Under the pieces are notes generated by a model that was given only the letters and a program-made list of their open reading frames with translations, was not told the origin of the DNA and did not search any database. Positions 25,154 through 34,370 of a stretch of DNA of 35,153 nucleotides are shown here, piece after piece. The stretch spans positions 1 through 35,153 of the forward strand of contig JAVBLV010000030.1 of NCBI GenBank assembly GCA_031553195.1, read 5' to 3'. Position 1 is the stretch's first letter, and each line of letters begins with the position of its first letter. A program made the position numbers and the translations under genes. Source of the DNA: JAVBLV01 sp031553195. Its GTDB lineage: Bacteria; Bacteroidota; Bacteroidia; Bacteroidales; P3.

Positions 25154-25164
25154 ATTTATGGTAA

Positions 25165-25722
25165 TTATTTTTGATTTTTAAATGGTAATCCGAATTGTTT
25201 TAATAATGACATTGCCTCCCTATCGGTTGTGGCGGTCGTTACAAAAGTAATATCCATTCCTTGAATACGATTTATTTTGTCAATGTCAATTTCAGGAAAA
25301 ATAATTTGTTCGCTAATCCCAAACGTATAATTTCCCCGACCGTCAAAACCTTTGTCATTAATACCTCTAAAATCACGGATACGAGGAATTGAAGCGGCAA
25401 TCAAACGTTCCAAAAATTCGTACATTTGATTTCCACGTAACGTAACCCGTACGCCTATAGGCATTCCTTTTCTAAGTTTGAAATTTGAAATGTCTTTTTT
25501 CGATTTGGTAGCAACAGCCTTTTGTCCCGCTACTAAAGACATTTCTTCTATGCCTTGATCAATTGCTTTTTTATCGGCAATAGCTACTTTTCCTAAACCT
25601 TGATTTAAAGAAATTTTTAACAACCGCGGAGCCTGCATAATCGTCTTATATTCATACTCTTTCATTAAAGCGGGAACAATTTCTTTTTTGTATTTTGTTT
25701 TGAGCGTTGGTATATATTCCAT
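25165..25722 (-). CDS. rplE: Large subunit ribosomal protein uL5
   Basis: A 185-residue L5, which binds 5S rRNA and contacts the P-site tRNA. Conserved segments are PRLLKISLNQGLGKV, KLRKGMPIGVRVTLRGNQMY, RDFRGINDKGFDGRGNYTFG and EQIIFPEIDIDKI. Its ATG overlaps the TAA of rplX by one base (TAATG), a typical translational-coupling arrangement. Confidence 0.98.
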   Translation of the reverse strand: MEYIPTLKTKYKKEIVPALMKEYEYKTIMQAPRLLKISLNQGLGKVAIADKKAIDQGIEEMSLVAGQKAVATKSKKDISNFKLRKGMPIGVRVTLRGNQMYEFLERLIAASIPRIRDFRGINDKGFDGRGNYTFGISEQIIFPEIDIDKINRIQGMDITFVTTATTDREAMSLLKQFGLPFKNQK

Positions 25723-26039
25723 TACTTGATAACCTCCCCTGATTTTTTGGAATAGCGAACTATTTTTTGTGTTTTCTCATCAATTTTTTTACCTATTCTG
25801 GTTGCATTTCCATTTCCGTCAACAAGCATAAGATTCGAAACATGAATAGGAGCCTCTTTTTCAATAATGCCGCCTTGAGTATTTTTTGCGTTTGGTTTTG
25901 TATGCCTTTTAATTTTATTAACCCCTTCTACAATGGCACGGCATTTTTCAGGATAAACAATTAGTATTTTACCGGTCTTTCCTCTCGAATTCCCAGCTAT
26001 TACTTTAACCGTATCTCCTTTTTTTATATGTAATTTCAT
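25722..26039 (-). CDS. rplX: Large subunit ribosomal protein uL24
   Basis: A 105-residue L24, an assembly initiator binding near the 5' end of 23S rRNA. The KOW motif is at the N-terminus (KLHIKKGDTVKVIAGNSRGK), followed by GVNKIKRHTKPNAKNTQGGI and EAPIHVSNLMLVD. It lies 25 bases after rplN and overlaps rplE by one base. Confidence 0.98.
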   Translation of the reverse strand: MKLHIKKGDTVKVIAGNSRGKTGKILIVYPEKCRAIVEGVNKIKRHTKPNAKNTQGGIIEKEAPIHVSNLMLVDGNGNATRIGKKIDEKTQKIVRYSKKSGEVIK

Positions 26040-26064
26040 AATGTGTAATGTTTTAAAAGTAAAA

Positions 26065-26433
26065 TTATAAAACTTCGGGAGCTAATGAAATTATCTTCAT
26101 ATATTGTTTTTCACGTAATTCACGAGCAACAGGTCCAAAAATACGCGTACCCCTCAACTCCTCATTAGCAGTTAATAACACAACAGCATTATCATCAAAA
26201 CGAATATATGAACCATCTGCGCGTCTCACTTCTTTTTTAGTTCTAACTACAATTGCTTTCGAAACGGCTCCCTTTTTAATATTTCCCGAAGGAATTGCAT
26301 CTTTAATGGCTACAACCACTTTATCGCCCACAGAAGCATATCTTCTTTTTGTTCCGCCCAGCACACGAATGCATAATGCATTTTTGGCGCCGCTATTATC
26401 GGCAACAATTACTCTTGATTCTTGTTGTATCAT
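26065..26433 (-). CDS. rplN: Large subunit ribosomal protein uL14
   Basis: A 122-residue L14 on the subunit interface, forming bridges to 16S rRNA. It begins MIQQESRVIVADNSGAKNAL and has the family signature around ADGSYIRFDDNAVVL, ending KIISLAPEVL. Only one base separates it from rpsQ. Confidence 0.98.
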   Translation of the reverse strand: MIQQESRVIVADNSGAKNALCIRVLGGTKRRYASVGDKVVVAIKDAIPSGNIKKGAVSKAIVVRTKKEVRRADGSYIRFDDNAVVLLTANEELRGTRIFGPVARELREKQYMKIISLAPEVL

Positions 26434-26434
26434 A

Positions 26435-26689
26435 TTATTTAGCTCTTTCTATAATTTCAACTAGTCTCCAACATTTATTTTTACTTAAGGGCCTCGTCTC
26501 CATAATTCTTACGGTATCCCCTATATTACACTCATTTTTTTCATCATGAGCCATAAATTTAGAACTCTTCTTTAGAAACTTCCCGTATTTAGGATGTTTC
26601 ACTTTGCGTTCAACAAGTACAACAATAGATTTTTCCATCTTATTACTTGCTACAAGCCCTATTCTTTCTTTTCTTAAATTTCTTTCCAT
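26435..26689 (-). CDS. rpsQ: Small subunit ribosomal protein uS17
   Basis: An 84-residue S17 with an OB fold, a primary binder of the 5' domain of 16S rRNA. The family signature is VASNKMEKSIVVLVERKVKH, and GDTVRIMETRPLSKNKCWRL follows. Confidence 0.98.
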   Translation of the reverse strand: MERNLRKERIGLVASNKMEKSIVVLVERKVKHPKYGKFLKKSSKFMAHDEKNECNIGDTVRIMETRPLSKNKCWRLVEIIERAK

Positions 26690-26720
26690 CTTTTCAGTTT
26701 AGAGATTTCAAGGTCAATAA

Positions 26721-26933
26721 TTATTTGGCTGTTTTAGCCGCCTCTATTTCACGCTTACGAAGCTCTGTTAACATACGAGCAATAGTTCTTCTGCTCTGTT
26801 TAATTTTATTTGGATTTTCTATCGGAGAGATAGCATGATTCAATTTCATTTTTGACAAATGCATTCTTTCCGCATCCAATCTTTCTTTTAATTCAGTAGT
26901 TGTAAACTGAGTTATTTTTTCTTTCGTTTTCAT
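26721..26933 (-). CDS. rpmC: Large subunit ribosomal protein uL29
   Basis: A 70-residue, two-helix coiled L29 at the peptide exit, near the docking site of trigger factor and SRP. It reads FTTTELKERLDAERMHLSKM, then SPIENPNKIKQSRRTIARML. It lies between rplP (16 bases) and rpsQ (31 bases). Confidence 0.97.
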   Translation of the reverse strand: MKTKEKITQFTTTELKERLDAERMHLSKMKLNHAISPIENPNKIKQSRRTIARMLTELRKREIEAAKTAK

Positions 26934-26949
26934 TTTAAACTTATAATAA

Positions 26950-27375
26950 TTAAGCTTCTTCTGTATAATCTCTTCTTATTACAAACTTAGTCGTAACAGG
27001 CAATTTTTGAGCAGCCAAACGTAATGCTTCCTTTGCAATTGCCAAAGGAACGCCTTCGGCTTCAAAAAGTATTGTCCCCGGCATAACGCGCGCCACAAAA
27101 TATTCTGGAGCTCCCTTTCCTTTACCCATACGAACTTCGTTTGGTTTTTTTGTTATAGACTTGTCGGGAAAAATACGGATCCAAATTTGCCCTTCACGTT
27201 TCATATGGCGTGTTACCGCTTGACGAGCAGCTTCTATTTGCCTACCTGTAACAAAACTTGTTTCCAACGATTTAATTCCAAACGAGCCAAACGCTAATTC
27301 ATGACCTCTATGAGCAATCCCTTTTATCCGGCCTTTTTGCTGCTTTCTAAACTTAGTTTTTTTCGGCTGTAACAT
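26950..27375 (-). CDS. rplP: Large subunit ribosomal protein uL16
   Basis: A 141-residue L16, which helps position the A-site tRNA near the peptidyl transferase centre. The N-terminus is MLQPKKTKFRKQQKGRIKGI. The loop KPNEVRMGKGKGAPEYFVARV contains the arginine that is hydroxylated in some bacteria. Length is normal. Confidence 0.98.
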   Translation of the reverse strand: MLQPKKTKFRKQQKGRIKGIAHRGHELAFGSFGIKSLETSFVTGRQIEAARQAVTRHMKREGQIWIRIFPDKSITKKPNEVRMGKGKGAPEYFVARVMPGTILFEAEGVPLAIAKEALRLAAQKLPVTTKFVIRRDYTEEA

Positions 27376-27407
27376 TATTTTCTTTTATTAAAAAAATTAA
27401 GACCTTA

Positions 27408-28166
27408 CTATTGTTGTTTTCTTCTTCTTTGACGTCCTTGCGGATTATTTCCACTTCCCTGTCGGATATTTTGCATAGGTTTCATCTCGCGGGATGCCGA
27501 TGAAACATTTCCTCCCACAGTTGAAGGTACAAGTTCTCTTTTCCCATAAATAAGTCCTCTACAAATCCATACTTTTACGCCAATACGTCCGTAAGTAGTA
27601 TGAGCTTCTGCATGAGCATAATCAATATCAGCGCGTAATGTATGCAATGGCGTACGACCTTCTTTATAATGTTCTCTTCTTGCCATCTCCGCTCCGCCAA
27701 TACGTCCTGAAATCGATACCTTAATCCCTTCGCCTCCTATTCTCATCGTCGAAGCAATCGCCATCTTTATAGCTTTGCGATATTGTACGCGTCCTTCAAT
27801 TTGTCTTGCTATTGAAGCAGCCACTAAAACGGCATCCAACTCGGGTCGTTTTACTTCCGATATATTTATTTGAACTTCTTTTCCGGTAAGTTTTTTCAAT
27901 TCCTCTTTCAATTTATCAACCTCTTGTCCCCCCTTACCTATAATCAGACCAGGCTTTGCCGTATTAATCGTTACCGTTAAAAGCTTTAATGTCCTCTCAA
28001 TATAAATTTTTGAGATACTAGCTTTAGCCAAACGAGCATTCAGATATTTCCTGATTTTATCGTCTTCTACTAATTTGCTTTCGAATCTTCTTCCTCCATA
28101 CCAGTTTGAATCCCATCCTCTGATGATTCCTAGCCTATTGCCTATTGGATTCGTTTTTTGTCCCAT
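27408..28166 (-). CDS. rpsC: Small subunit ribosomal protein uS3
   Basis: A 252-residue S3 at the mRNA entry. It begins MGQKTNPIGNRLGIIRGWDS. A type II KH domain carries the GXXG loop in PGLIIGKGGQEVDKL, and the C-terminal domain has GIKVSISGRIGGAEMARREH and GVKVWICRGLIYGK. The last ~25 residues are a glutamine/arginine-rich tail (NNPQGRQRRRKQQ). Confidence 0.98.
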   Translation of the reverse strand: MGQKTNPIGNRLGIIRGWDSNWYGGRRFESKLVEDDKIRKYLNARLAKASISKIYIERTLKLLTVTINTAKPGLIIGKGGQEVDKLKEELKKLTGKEVQINISEVKRPELDAVLVAASIARQIEGRVQYRKAIKMAIASTMRIGGEGIKVSISGRIGGAEMARREHYKEGRTPLHTLRADIDYAHAEAHTTYGRIGVKVWICRGLIYGKRELVPSTVGGNVSSASREMKPMQNIRQGSGNNPQGRQRRRKQQ

Positions 28167-28200
28167 CCTTGTTATATTTCTGGTTAAATTTTTTATTATA

Positions 28201-28632
28201 CTATGCTTCCGCTTGGTTGGCAGTAAGAGGACTTTCCTCTGCTTTACTTCCTAAGATTAAGGTTATATGGTTCGAACGTTTTTTAATCCGGTATCCTCTC
28301 CCCTGAGGGGCTGTACGCATTCTTTTCAATTGTCTCCCTCCGTCTACCCATATTTGTTTTACATAAAGACCGCTATCTTCAATACGCCGATTTTCATTTT
28401 TTGCTTGCCAATTAGCAATTGCCGAAAGTAATAATTTACGCATTTTCGGTGCAGATTCTCTGGCGCTATACTGTAAAATAGCCAACGCCTTTTCAACTTC
28501 CAACCCACGGATCAAATCAGCCATTAAACGAGTTTTTCTTGGCGAGGTTGGATTATCTTGCAATTTTGCCATGTAGGTAGTCTTCTTTGCTTCCTTATAC
28601 GTCATGGCAGTATTATATTTTCTAGATCCCAT
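28201..28632 (-). CDS. rplV: Large subunit ribosomal protein uL22
   Basis: A 143-residue L22 lining the peptide exit tunnel. Conserved parts are NPTSPRKTRLMADLIRGLEV and, in the long beta-hairpin that reaches into the tunnel, LKRMRTAPQGRGYRIKKRSN. The ~20 extra N-terminal residues (MGSRKYNTAMTYKEAKKTTY) are usual in Bacteroidetes, so the first ATG is kept. Confidence 0.97.
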   Translation of the reverse strand: MGSRKYNTAMTYKEAKKTTYMAKLQDNPTSPRKTRLMADLIRGLEVEKALAILQYSARESAPKMRKLLLSAIANWQAKNENRRIEDSGLYVKQIWVDGGRQLKRMRTAPQGRGYRIKKRSNHITLILGSKAEESPLTANQAEA

Positions 28633-28646
28633 TTTTGCAAATATTA

Positions 28647-28925
28647 TTATTTTTTACCTTTATCCTTTTGTCCGGCGTGACCACGGAAAATTCGCGTAGG
28701 AGCAAATTCTCCCAATTTATGACCAACCATATTTTCTGTTATATACACAGGTATAAATTTGTTTCCATTATGTACCGCAATAGTTTGTCCAACAAAATCC
28801 GGTGAAATCATAGAAGCGCGCGACCATGTTTTAATGGTAATTTTCTTGTTTGATTCTTGAGCAGCCTGAACTCTTTTTTCTAATTTATGAAAAATATATG
28901 GACCTTTTTTTAATGATCTACTCAT
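28647..28925 (-). CDS. rpsS: Small subunit ribosomal protein uS19
   Basis: A 92-residue S19 of the 30S head, partner of S13. It begins MSRSLKKGPYIFHKLEKRV and carries TIKTWSRASMISPDFVGQTI and the signature VGHKLGEFAPTRIFRGHAGQ. It lies 23 bases after rplB. Confidence 0.98.
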   Translation of the reverse strand: MSRSLKKGPYIFHKLEKRVQAAQESNKKITIKTWSRASMISPDFVGQTIAVHNGNKFIPVYITENMVGHKLGEFAPTRIFRGHAGQKDKGKK

Positions 28926-28948
28926 GTTTTAACTCTTGTTAGGCGTTA

Positions 28949-29773
28949 CTATTTTTTTCTTGATTCAATAATATACTTACTCGATTGTTTTTTGGGTCTA
29001 CGAGTTTTATATCCTTTTGCAGGTATACCTTTACGTGAACGAGGATGTCCTCCCGAAGCTCTACCTTCTCCCCCTCCCATTGGGTGGTCAACAGGATTCA
29101 TTACCACGCCTCTAGTACGGGGACGACGTCCTAACCAACGACTTCTTCCTGCTTTACCAGAGACCTCAAGGCTATGTTCCGGATTAGAAACTACTCCTAC
29201 CGTTGCCTTGCAAGCCTGAAGAATCATTCGAGTTTCTCCCGATGGCATTTTTATTATCGCATATTTGCCGTCCCTCGACATTAATTGTGCATAGGAACCC
29301 GCGCTACGCGCCATTTTTGCTCCTTGTCCCGGACGTAATTCTATGTTATGAATTATTGTCCCAAAAGGAATTTCACTCAAAAATAATGTATTGCCTATTT
29401 CCGGGGCAACTCCGATACCCGACATTATTGTCTGACCGACTTTCAAACCATGAGGGGCTATTATATAACGTTTTTCGCCGTCGGCATAAAAAACCAATGC
29501 AATACGCGCCGATCTATTCGGATCGTATTCTATTGTTTTTACGGTTGCGGGAATATTATCTTTTTCACGCTTGAAATCAATAAAACGGAATAATTGCTTG
29601 TGCCCGCCGCCTAAATAGCGCATGGTCATCTTACCCTGATTATTCCTTCCTCCACTTTTTTTATACCCAACTACTAAACTTTTTTCCGGTTCGTTAGCAG
29701 TAATTTCTTCAAACGTATTTGCGACTTTGTGTCGTTGCCCCGGTGTTGTCGGTTTTAATTTTCTTAAAGCCAT
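28949..29773 (-). CDS. rplB: Large subunit ribosomal protein uL2
   Basis: A 274-residue L2, one of the oldest 50S proteins, needed for subunit joining and close to the peptidyl transferase centre. It has KPTTPGQRHKV at the N-terminus, the SH3-like core, and the C-terminal signature GVVMNPVDHPMGGGEGRASG that contains the conserved histidine, followed by the RKGIPAKGYKTRRPKKQSSK tail. It lies 5 bases after rplW. Confidence 0.98.
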   Translation of the reverse strand: MALRKLKPTTPGQRHKVANTFEEITANEPEKSLVVGYKKSGGRNNQGKMTMRYLGGGHKQLFRFIDFKREKDNIPATVKTIEYDPNRSARIALVFYADGEKRYIIAPHGLKVGQTIMSGIGVAPEIGNTLFLSEIPFGTIIHNIELRPGQGAKMARSAGSYAQLMSRDGKYAIIKMPSGETRMILQACKATVGVVSNPEHSLEVSGKAGRSRWLGRRPRTRGVVMNPVDHPMGGGEGRASGGHPRSRKGIPAKGYKTRRPKKQSSKYIIESRKK

Positions 29774-29778
29774 CTTTT

Positions 29779-30072
29779 TTAAATATTGCTATAAAAATCT
29801 ATTGTCTCTCCTGCGGCTAAAGTTATGATAGCCTTTTTAAATGAAGCCGTTTTTCCTACTATGAAGCCCGATTTCGTATAACGAGATTTTACTTTCCCAT
29901 TATAAATCATTGTATTTACATCATCTACACGTACGCCGTACAATGCTTCGATAGCTTTTTTTATTTGAATTTTATTTGCCCTCTTATCTACAACAAAGCC
30001 ATATCTATTCGGGAACTTGTCCGTAGCCTTTGTCATTTTTTCGCTAATTATAGGCTTTACAATGATATCCAT
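29779..30072 (-). CDS. rplW: Large subunit ribosomal protein uL23
   Basis: A 97-residue L23 at the tunnel exit, the docking site for trigger factor. It begins MDIIVKPIISEKMTKATDKF and has RANKIQIKKAIEALYGVRVD as the conserved core. It lies 7 bases after rplD. Confidence 0.97.
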   Translation of the reverse strand: MDIIVKPIISEKMTKATDKFPNRYGFVVDKRANKIQIKKAIEALYGVRVDDVNTMIYNGKVKSRYTKSGFIVGKTASFKKAIITLAAGETIDFYSNI

Positions 30073-30079
30073 CTCTTAA

Positions 30080-30706
30080 TTACATTAATAAGGTTTGTAT
30101 TTGTTCTACCGAATCCTCTGATATTACCAAATTTGAATGATTTAAAATATCATAAGTATTTACATCCGAGGCATTTACGATCTTTACATTTTGTAGATTT
30201 CGGGCTGACAAAGATACGAATTTATTTGGTTTTACAAGAATAAATAATGATTTTTTTTCAGAAACCTTTAAATTATTCAATATATCAAGCATCTTTTTTG
30301 TTTTAGGAACATCCAAAGCAAAATCTTCTATTACCGTAATCCCATTCTCTTTTGCTTTATAACTTAATGCCGACCGACGAGCCAAACGTTTTAATTTTTT
30401 ATTCAGCTTGAAACTATAATTTCTCGGACGGGGACCAAACACCCTGCCTCCTCCATAAAGAAGAGGGCTATTGATATCTCCAATACGAGCTCCGCCGCCG
30501 CCTTTTTGTTTTCTCAATTTACGAGTACTACCGGAAACCTCTGAACGTTCTTTGGCTTTATGGGTTCCTTGTCGTTGGTTTGCCAAATATTGTTTTACAT
30601 CCAAATAAATAGCATGATCATTAGGTTCTATCCCAAAAACAGCATCATTTAAAACAATGGTTTTTCCGGTTTCATTTCCATTTATGGTATATACTTTTAG
30701 CTCCAT
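30080..30706 (-). CDS. rplD: Large subunit ribosomal protein uL4
   Basis: A 208-residue L4. The tunnel-reaching loop is visible (GSTRKLRKQKGGGGARIGDI, then SPLLYGGGRVFGPRPRNYSF). In E. coli L4 also represses the S10 operon. Its first ten bases (ATGGAGCTAA) overlap the end of rplC, so translation of the two is probably coupled. Confidence 0.98.
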   Translation of the reverse strand: MELKVYTINGNETGKTIVLNDAVFGIEPNDHAIYLDVKQYLANQRQGTHKAKERSEVSGSTRKLRKQKGGGGARIGDINSPLLYGGGRVFGPRPRNYSFKLNKKLKRLARRSALSYKAKENGITVIEDFALDVPKTKKMLDILNNLKVSEKKSLFILVKPNKFVSLSARNLQNVKIVNASDVNTYDILNHSNLVISEDSVEQIQTLLM

Positions 30707-31326
30707 CTCTCAAGTTTTAAAATTGATCCTTTAGGACCTGGAACAGATCCCTTAACTAATATTAAATTCTTCTCCGGAATAACTTTCAATATAACAAGGT
30801 TTTGAACTTTTACTCGTTTTCCGCCTGTTCTCCCCGCCATTCTCAGTCCTTTAAATACTCTAGAAGGATACGAAGACGCGCCCACAGAGCCGGGCGCCCT
30901 TAAACGGTCGTGCTGGCCGTGAGTGCTATCGCCAACGCCGCCAAAACCATGACGCTTCATTACGCCTTGAAACCCCTTTCCTTTAGAAATTCCCACTACA
31001 TCTAAAAATTCGCCTTCTTGAAAAACTTCAACCGTAAGAATCTCTCCAAACTTTTTCCTACTTCCTTCTTCAAAGCGAGAAAATTCAGCAATGTAACGTT
31101 TAGGAGTTGTATTCGCCTTTGCAAAGTGTCCCTTCAGCGCTTTTGTCGTATTTTTTTCTTTCTTCTCTTCAAAAGCTAATTGAATAGCAGAATACCCTTC
31201 TTTCTCTACTGTTCTTATTTGCGTTACCACGCAAGGACCAGCTTCAATAACAGTACACGGCTGTTGTTTGCCGTCTACATCAAAAATGCTGGTCATCCCA
31301 ATTTTTTTACCTAATAATCCTGACAT
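30697..31326 (-). CDS. rplC: Large subunit ribosomal protein uL3
   Basis: A 209-residue L3, an early assembly protein near the peptidyl transferase centre. It begins MSGLLGKKIGMTSIFDVDGK, and the central extension GFQGVMKRHGFGGVGDSTHG, with GQHDRLRAPGSVGASS after it, is the family signature, including the glutamine that is methylated in some bacteria. It overlaps rplD by ten bases. Confidence 0.98.
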   Translation of the reverse strand: MSGLLGKKIGMTSIFDVDGKQQPCTVIEAGPCVVTQIRTVEKEGYSAIQLAFEEKKEKNTTKALKGHFAKANTTPKRYIAEFSRFEEGSRKKFGEILTVEVFQEGEFLDVVGISKGKGFQGVMKRHGFGGVGDSTHGQHDRLRAPGSVGASSYPSRVFKGLRMAGRTGGKRVKVQNLVILKVIPEKNLILVKGSVPGPKGSILKLERWS

Positions 31327-31401
31327 TTTTTTTGTTTTTAATTTTAAATCAGCATGTTTCTCCTAATTAAACCTCAACTGATTGAGTAATAAAAGGACGG
31401 A

Positions 31402-31707
31402 TCAAACTTTAATCTCAACCTCTACTCCGCTCGGCAATTCTAACTTCATTAATGCATCTATAGTCTTTGCCGAAGTGCTATAGATGTCTAACAATCGTTT
31501 ATAAGAACTCAATTCAAATTGTTCCCTCGACTTCTTATTCACAAACGTAGATCTATTTACTGTGAATATTTTTTTATTTGTCGGTAATGGAATAGGTCCA
31601 TTTACAACAGCTCCAGTAACCTTTACTGTTTTTACGATTTTTTCAGCTGATTTATCAACCAAATTGTGATCGTACGATTTTAATTTTATTCTAATTCTTT
31701 GACTCAC
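31402..31707 (-). CDS. rpsJ: Small subunit ribosomal protein uS10
   Basis: A 101-residue S10 of the 30S head that also serves as NusE in transcription antitermination. It begins MSQRIRIKLKSYDHNLVDKS and has VTGAVVNGPIPLPTNKKIFT as the extended loop. It follows fusA by 36 bases, with no tuf gene between them. The 75 bases between it and rplC contain only a small 5-base hairpin (31373-31386) and no terminator or promoter that I can support. Confidence 0.98.
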   Translation of the reverse strand: MSQRIRIKLKSYDHNLVDKSAEKIVKTVKVTGAVVNGPIPLPTNKKIFTVNRSTFVNKKSREQFELSSYKRLLDIYSTSAKTIDALMKLELPSGVEVEIKV

Positions 31708-31743
31708 GTTTTTTGATTTTAAGTTAGTTAAAATCGATTTATC

Positions 31744-33825
31744 TTAATTCTTTTTCAAAATTGCTTCAACAACATCTTTTGGGGCTTCTGCATAATGAGA
31801 AAATTCCATGGTAGAACTTGCTCTCCCTGAAGTAAGCGTCCTTAACGCAGTAACATAACCAAACATTTGCGCTAAAGGAACCTTTGCTTTAATCACTTGA
31901 GATCCTATCTTGGCAGTAACGCTTTCCAAAATCCCTCTTCGTCTATTTAAATCGCCTGTAACATCTCCCATGTAAGCATCCGGAGTAATTACTTCCAAAC
32001 TCATTATTGGTTCCAAAATAACGGGATTCGTTTTTTTGCAAGCATCTCTGAAACCTGCTTTCGCACAAAGTTCAAAAGATAATGAATCTGAGTCTACAGG
32101 GTGGAAAGAGCCATCAATTACGCGAACTTTCATACTTTCCATTGGAAAACCGGCCAATACGCCATTTTGCATAGCTTGCTTGAAGCCTTTCTCTATAGCT
32201 GGAATGTATTCCTTAGGAATATTTCCCCCTTTTACTTCATTCACGAATTGCAATCCTTTTATTCCTTCATCAGCCGGACCTATTTCAAAAATAATATCGG
32301 CAAATTTACCACGTCCGCCTGTTTGTTTTTTATAGACTTCACGATGCTGGTAAGGTCGGGTTATTGCTTCCCTATAGGCAACTTGAGGATTTCCCTGATT
32401 ACATTCCACATGGAATTCCCGTTTCATACGGTCAATTAAAATATCCAAATGCAATTCGCCCATACCGCTAATAACTGTCTGTCCAGAAACTTCATCGCTT
32501 TTTACAGTAAATGTCGGATCTTCTTCCGCCAACTTCATTAGCGCGCTGTTCATTTTATCAATATCCGCTTGCGTAAGCGGTTCCACAGCCATACTAATAA
32601 CCGGTTCGGGAAAAGTCATAGACTCCAGTATAATCGGATGCTTTTCATCACAAAGCGTATTTCCTGTACGAATTTCCTTAAATCCGACAGCAGCGCCTAT
32701 ATCTCCTACCTCTATTTTTTCCAAAGGATTTTGACGATTGGCATGCATCTGCATTATCCGAGAAATTCGTTCCTTTTTACCAGTAGATGAATTATATACA
32801 TAAGAACCTGCTTCCAAAACACCGGAATAGACTCTAAAGAAACATATTCTTCCTACATAAGGATCGGTAGCTATTTTAAATGCCAATGCTGAAAAAGGAG
32901 CATCGATATCCACTTTTCGTTTCTCAGTTTCGTCCGTCTTCGGATTAATTCCTTCTACTTCCGGAACATCCATCGGACTCGGCAAATAAGAAATAATAGC
33001 GTCTAATAATGCTTGAATTCCTTTGTTTTTAAATGAAGCTCCGCAAAGCACCGGCGTAATACGCATTTCAACTGTTGATTTGCGGATTTGCGCCATCATT
33101 TCTTCTGCAGTTATGGAATCGGGGTCTTCAAAAAACTTATTCATCAGAACCTCATTTTCTTCCGCAGCTCCCTCTACTAATTTTTGACGATATTCTGCTG
33201 CAATATCCTTTAAATCTTCTGGCATCGGAATTTCATAAAACTTTGTCCCATTCGAAGCCTCATCCCAAATCAAAGCCTTATTACTTATCAAATCAATAAC
33301 CCCTTTAAATAAATCTTCCTGTCCTATTGGAATTTGAAGAGGCACAGGGTTGGTTCCCAAACGTTCTTTGATTTGGTTTAATACGCCAAAAAAATCAGCC
33401 CCAGCACGATCCATTTTATTAATGAATGCAATCCGGGGCACTTTATATTTATCGGCTTGACGCCAAACTGTCTCTGACTGCGGCTCAACGCCTCCCACTG
33501 CACAAAATAACGCTACAGCTCCATCCAACACACGCAAGGATCTTTCTACTTCAACTGTAAAGTCTACGTGTCCGGGAGTATCTATAATATTGATTTTATA
33601 TTGATTATTTTCATAATTCCAAAAAACAGTAGTAGCCGCAGAAGTTATAGTAATTCCTCTTTCTTGTTCCTGAGCCATCCAATCCATGGTGGCAGAACCC
33701 TCGTGAGTTTCCCCTAACTTATGATTTTTACCCGTATAAAACAATATCCGCTCGGTAGTTGTCGTCTTACCGGCGTCTATATGGGCCATAATACCAATGT
33801 TTCTTGTTAATTTTAAATTGCTCAT
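31744..33825 (-). CDS. fusA: Translation elongation factor G
   Basis: A 693-residue translational GTPase that drives tRNA-mRNA translocation. GTP-binding motifs are AHIDAGKTTTTERIL (G1), RGITITSAA (G2), DTPGHVDFTVEVERS (G3) and NKMDRAGADFF (G4). Domains II to V follow, with GMGELHLDILIDRMKREFHV in domain III and GRASSTMEFSHYAEAP near the end. Length and sequence fit the housekeeping EF-G; no second copy is in the window. It lies 48 bases after rpsG. Confidence 0.98.
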   Translation of the reverse strand: MSNLKLTRNIGIMAHIDAGKTTTTERILFYTGKNHKLGETHEGSATMDWMAQEQERGITITSAATTVFWNYENNQYKINIIDTPGHVDFTVEVERSLRVLDGAVALFCAVGGVEPQSETVWRQADKYKVPRIAFINKMDRAGADFFGVLNQIKERLGTNPVPLQIPIGQEDLFKGVIDLISNKALIWDEASNGTKFYEIPMPEDLKDIAAEYRQKLVEGAAEENEVLMNKFFEDPDSITAEEMMAQIRKSTVEMRITPVLCGASFKNKGIQALLDAIISYLPSPMDVPEVEGINPKTDETEKRKVDIDAPFSALAFKIATDPYVGRICFFRVYSGVLEAGSYVYNSSTGKKERISRIMQMHANRQNPLEKIEVGDIGAAVGFKEIRTGNTLCDEKHPIILESMTFPEPVISMAVEPLTQADIDKMNSALMKLAEEDPTFTVKSDEVSGQTVISGMGELHLDILIDRMKREFHVECNQGNPQVAYREAITRPYQHREVYKKQTGGRGKFADIIFEIGPADEGIKGLQFVNEVKGGNIPKEYIPAIEKGFKQAMQNGVLAGFPMESMKVRVIDGSFHPVDSDSLSFELCAKAGFRDACKKTNPVILEPIMSLEVITPDAYMGDVTGDLNRRRGILESVTAKIGSQVIKAKVPLAQMFGYVTALRTLTSGRASSTMEFSHYAEAPKDVVEAILKKN

Positions 33826-33873
33826 CCTTCTCTAAAATTTCACTCTTATTCCTTCTCTTCTAACAAACCTACA

Positions 33874-34341
33874 TTAAACTCTAAAGTGAGAGAAAGCTTT
33901 ATTGGCTTCTGCCATTCTGTGCGTATCTTCTTTGCGTTTAAATGCGGCGCCTTCCTCTTTATAGGCCGACATAATTTCACCTGCTAATTTCAATGCCATT
34001 GACTTTTCATGTCTCTTTCGGGAAAAACCTATAAGATTCTTCATTCCTATAGACATTTTGCGTTCGGGACGAATTTCAGTTGGAATCTGGAAATTAGCTC
34101 CACCTATTCTTCTGCTTCGCACTTCAACAGAAGGAGTTACATTTGCCAACGCTTTTTTCCATACATCTAGTCCATTTTCATTCGTTTTTTGGCTTACCAC
34201 TTCTATTGCATCATAAAAAATCTGATATGCAATATTTTTTTTACCTTCTAACATAATGTTATTAACAAATTTGGTAACCAAAGTGTCGTTAAATTTAGGA
34301 TCAGGTAAAATAATCCGTTTTTTCGGTTTTGCTTTTCTCAT
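33874..34341 (-). CDS. rpsG: Small subunit ribosomal protein uS7
   Basis: A 155-residue S7, the assembly organiser of the 30S head. It begins MRKAKPKKRIILPDPKFNDT and has KALANVTPSVEVRSRRIGGA and NFQIPTEIRPERKMSIGMKN. It ends HRMAEANKAFSHFRV, the short form without an E. coli K-12-type tail. It lies 29 bases after rpsL. Confidence 0.98.
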   Translation of the reverse strand: MRKAKPKKRIILPDPKFNDTLVTKFVNNIMLEGKKNIAYQIFYDAIEVVSQKTNENGLDVWKKALANVTPSVEVRSRRIGGANFQIPTEIRPERKMSIGMKNLIGFSRKRHEKSMALKLAGEIMSAYKEEGAAFKRKEDTHRMAEANKAFSHFRV

Positions 34342-34370
34342 ACTAAATCAAAAGCTTAATTATCTCTTAT

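Noticed and set aside
28992..29574. Open frames on the + strand opposite rplB
   Set aside because: They are shadows of a highly conserved gene on the other strand.
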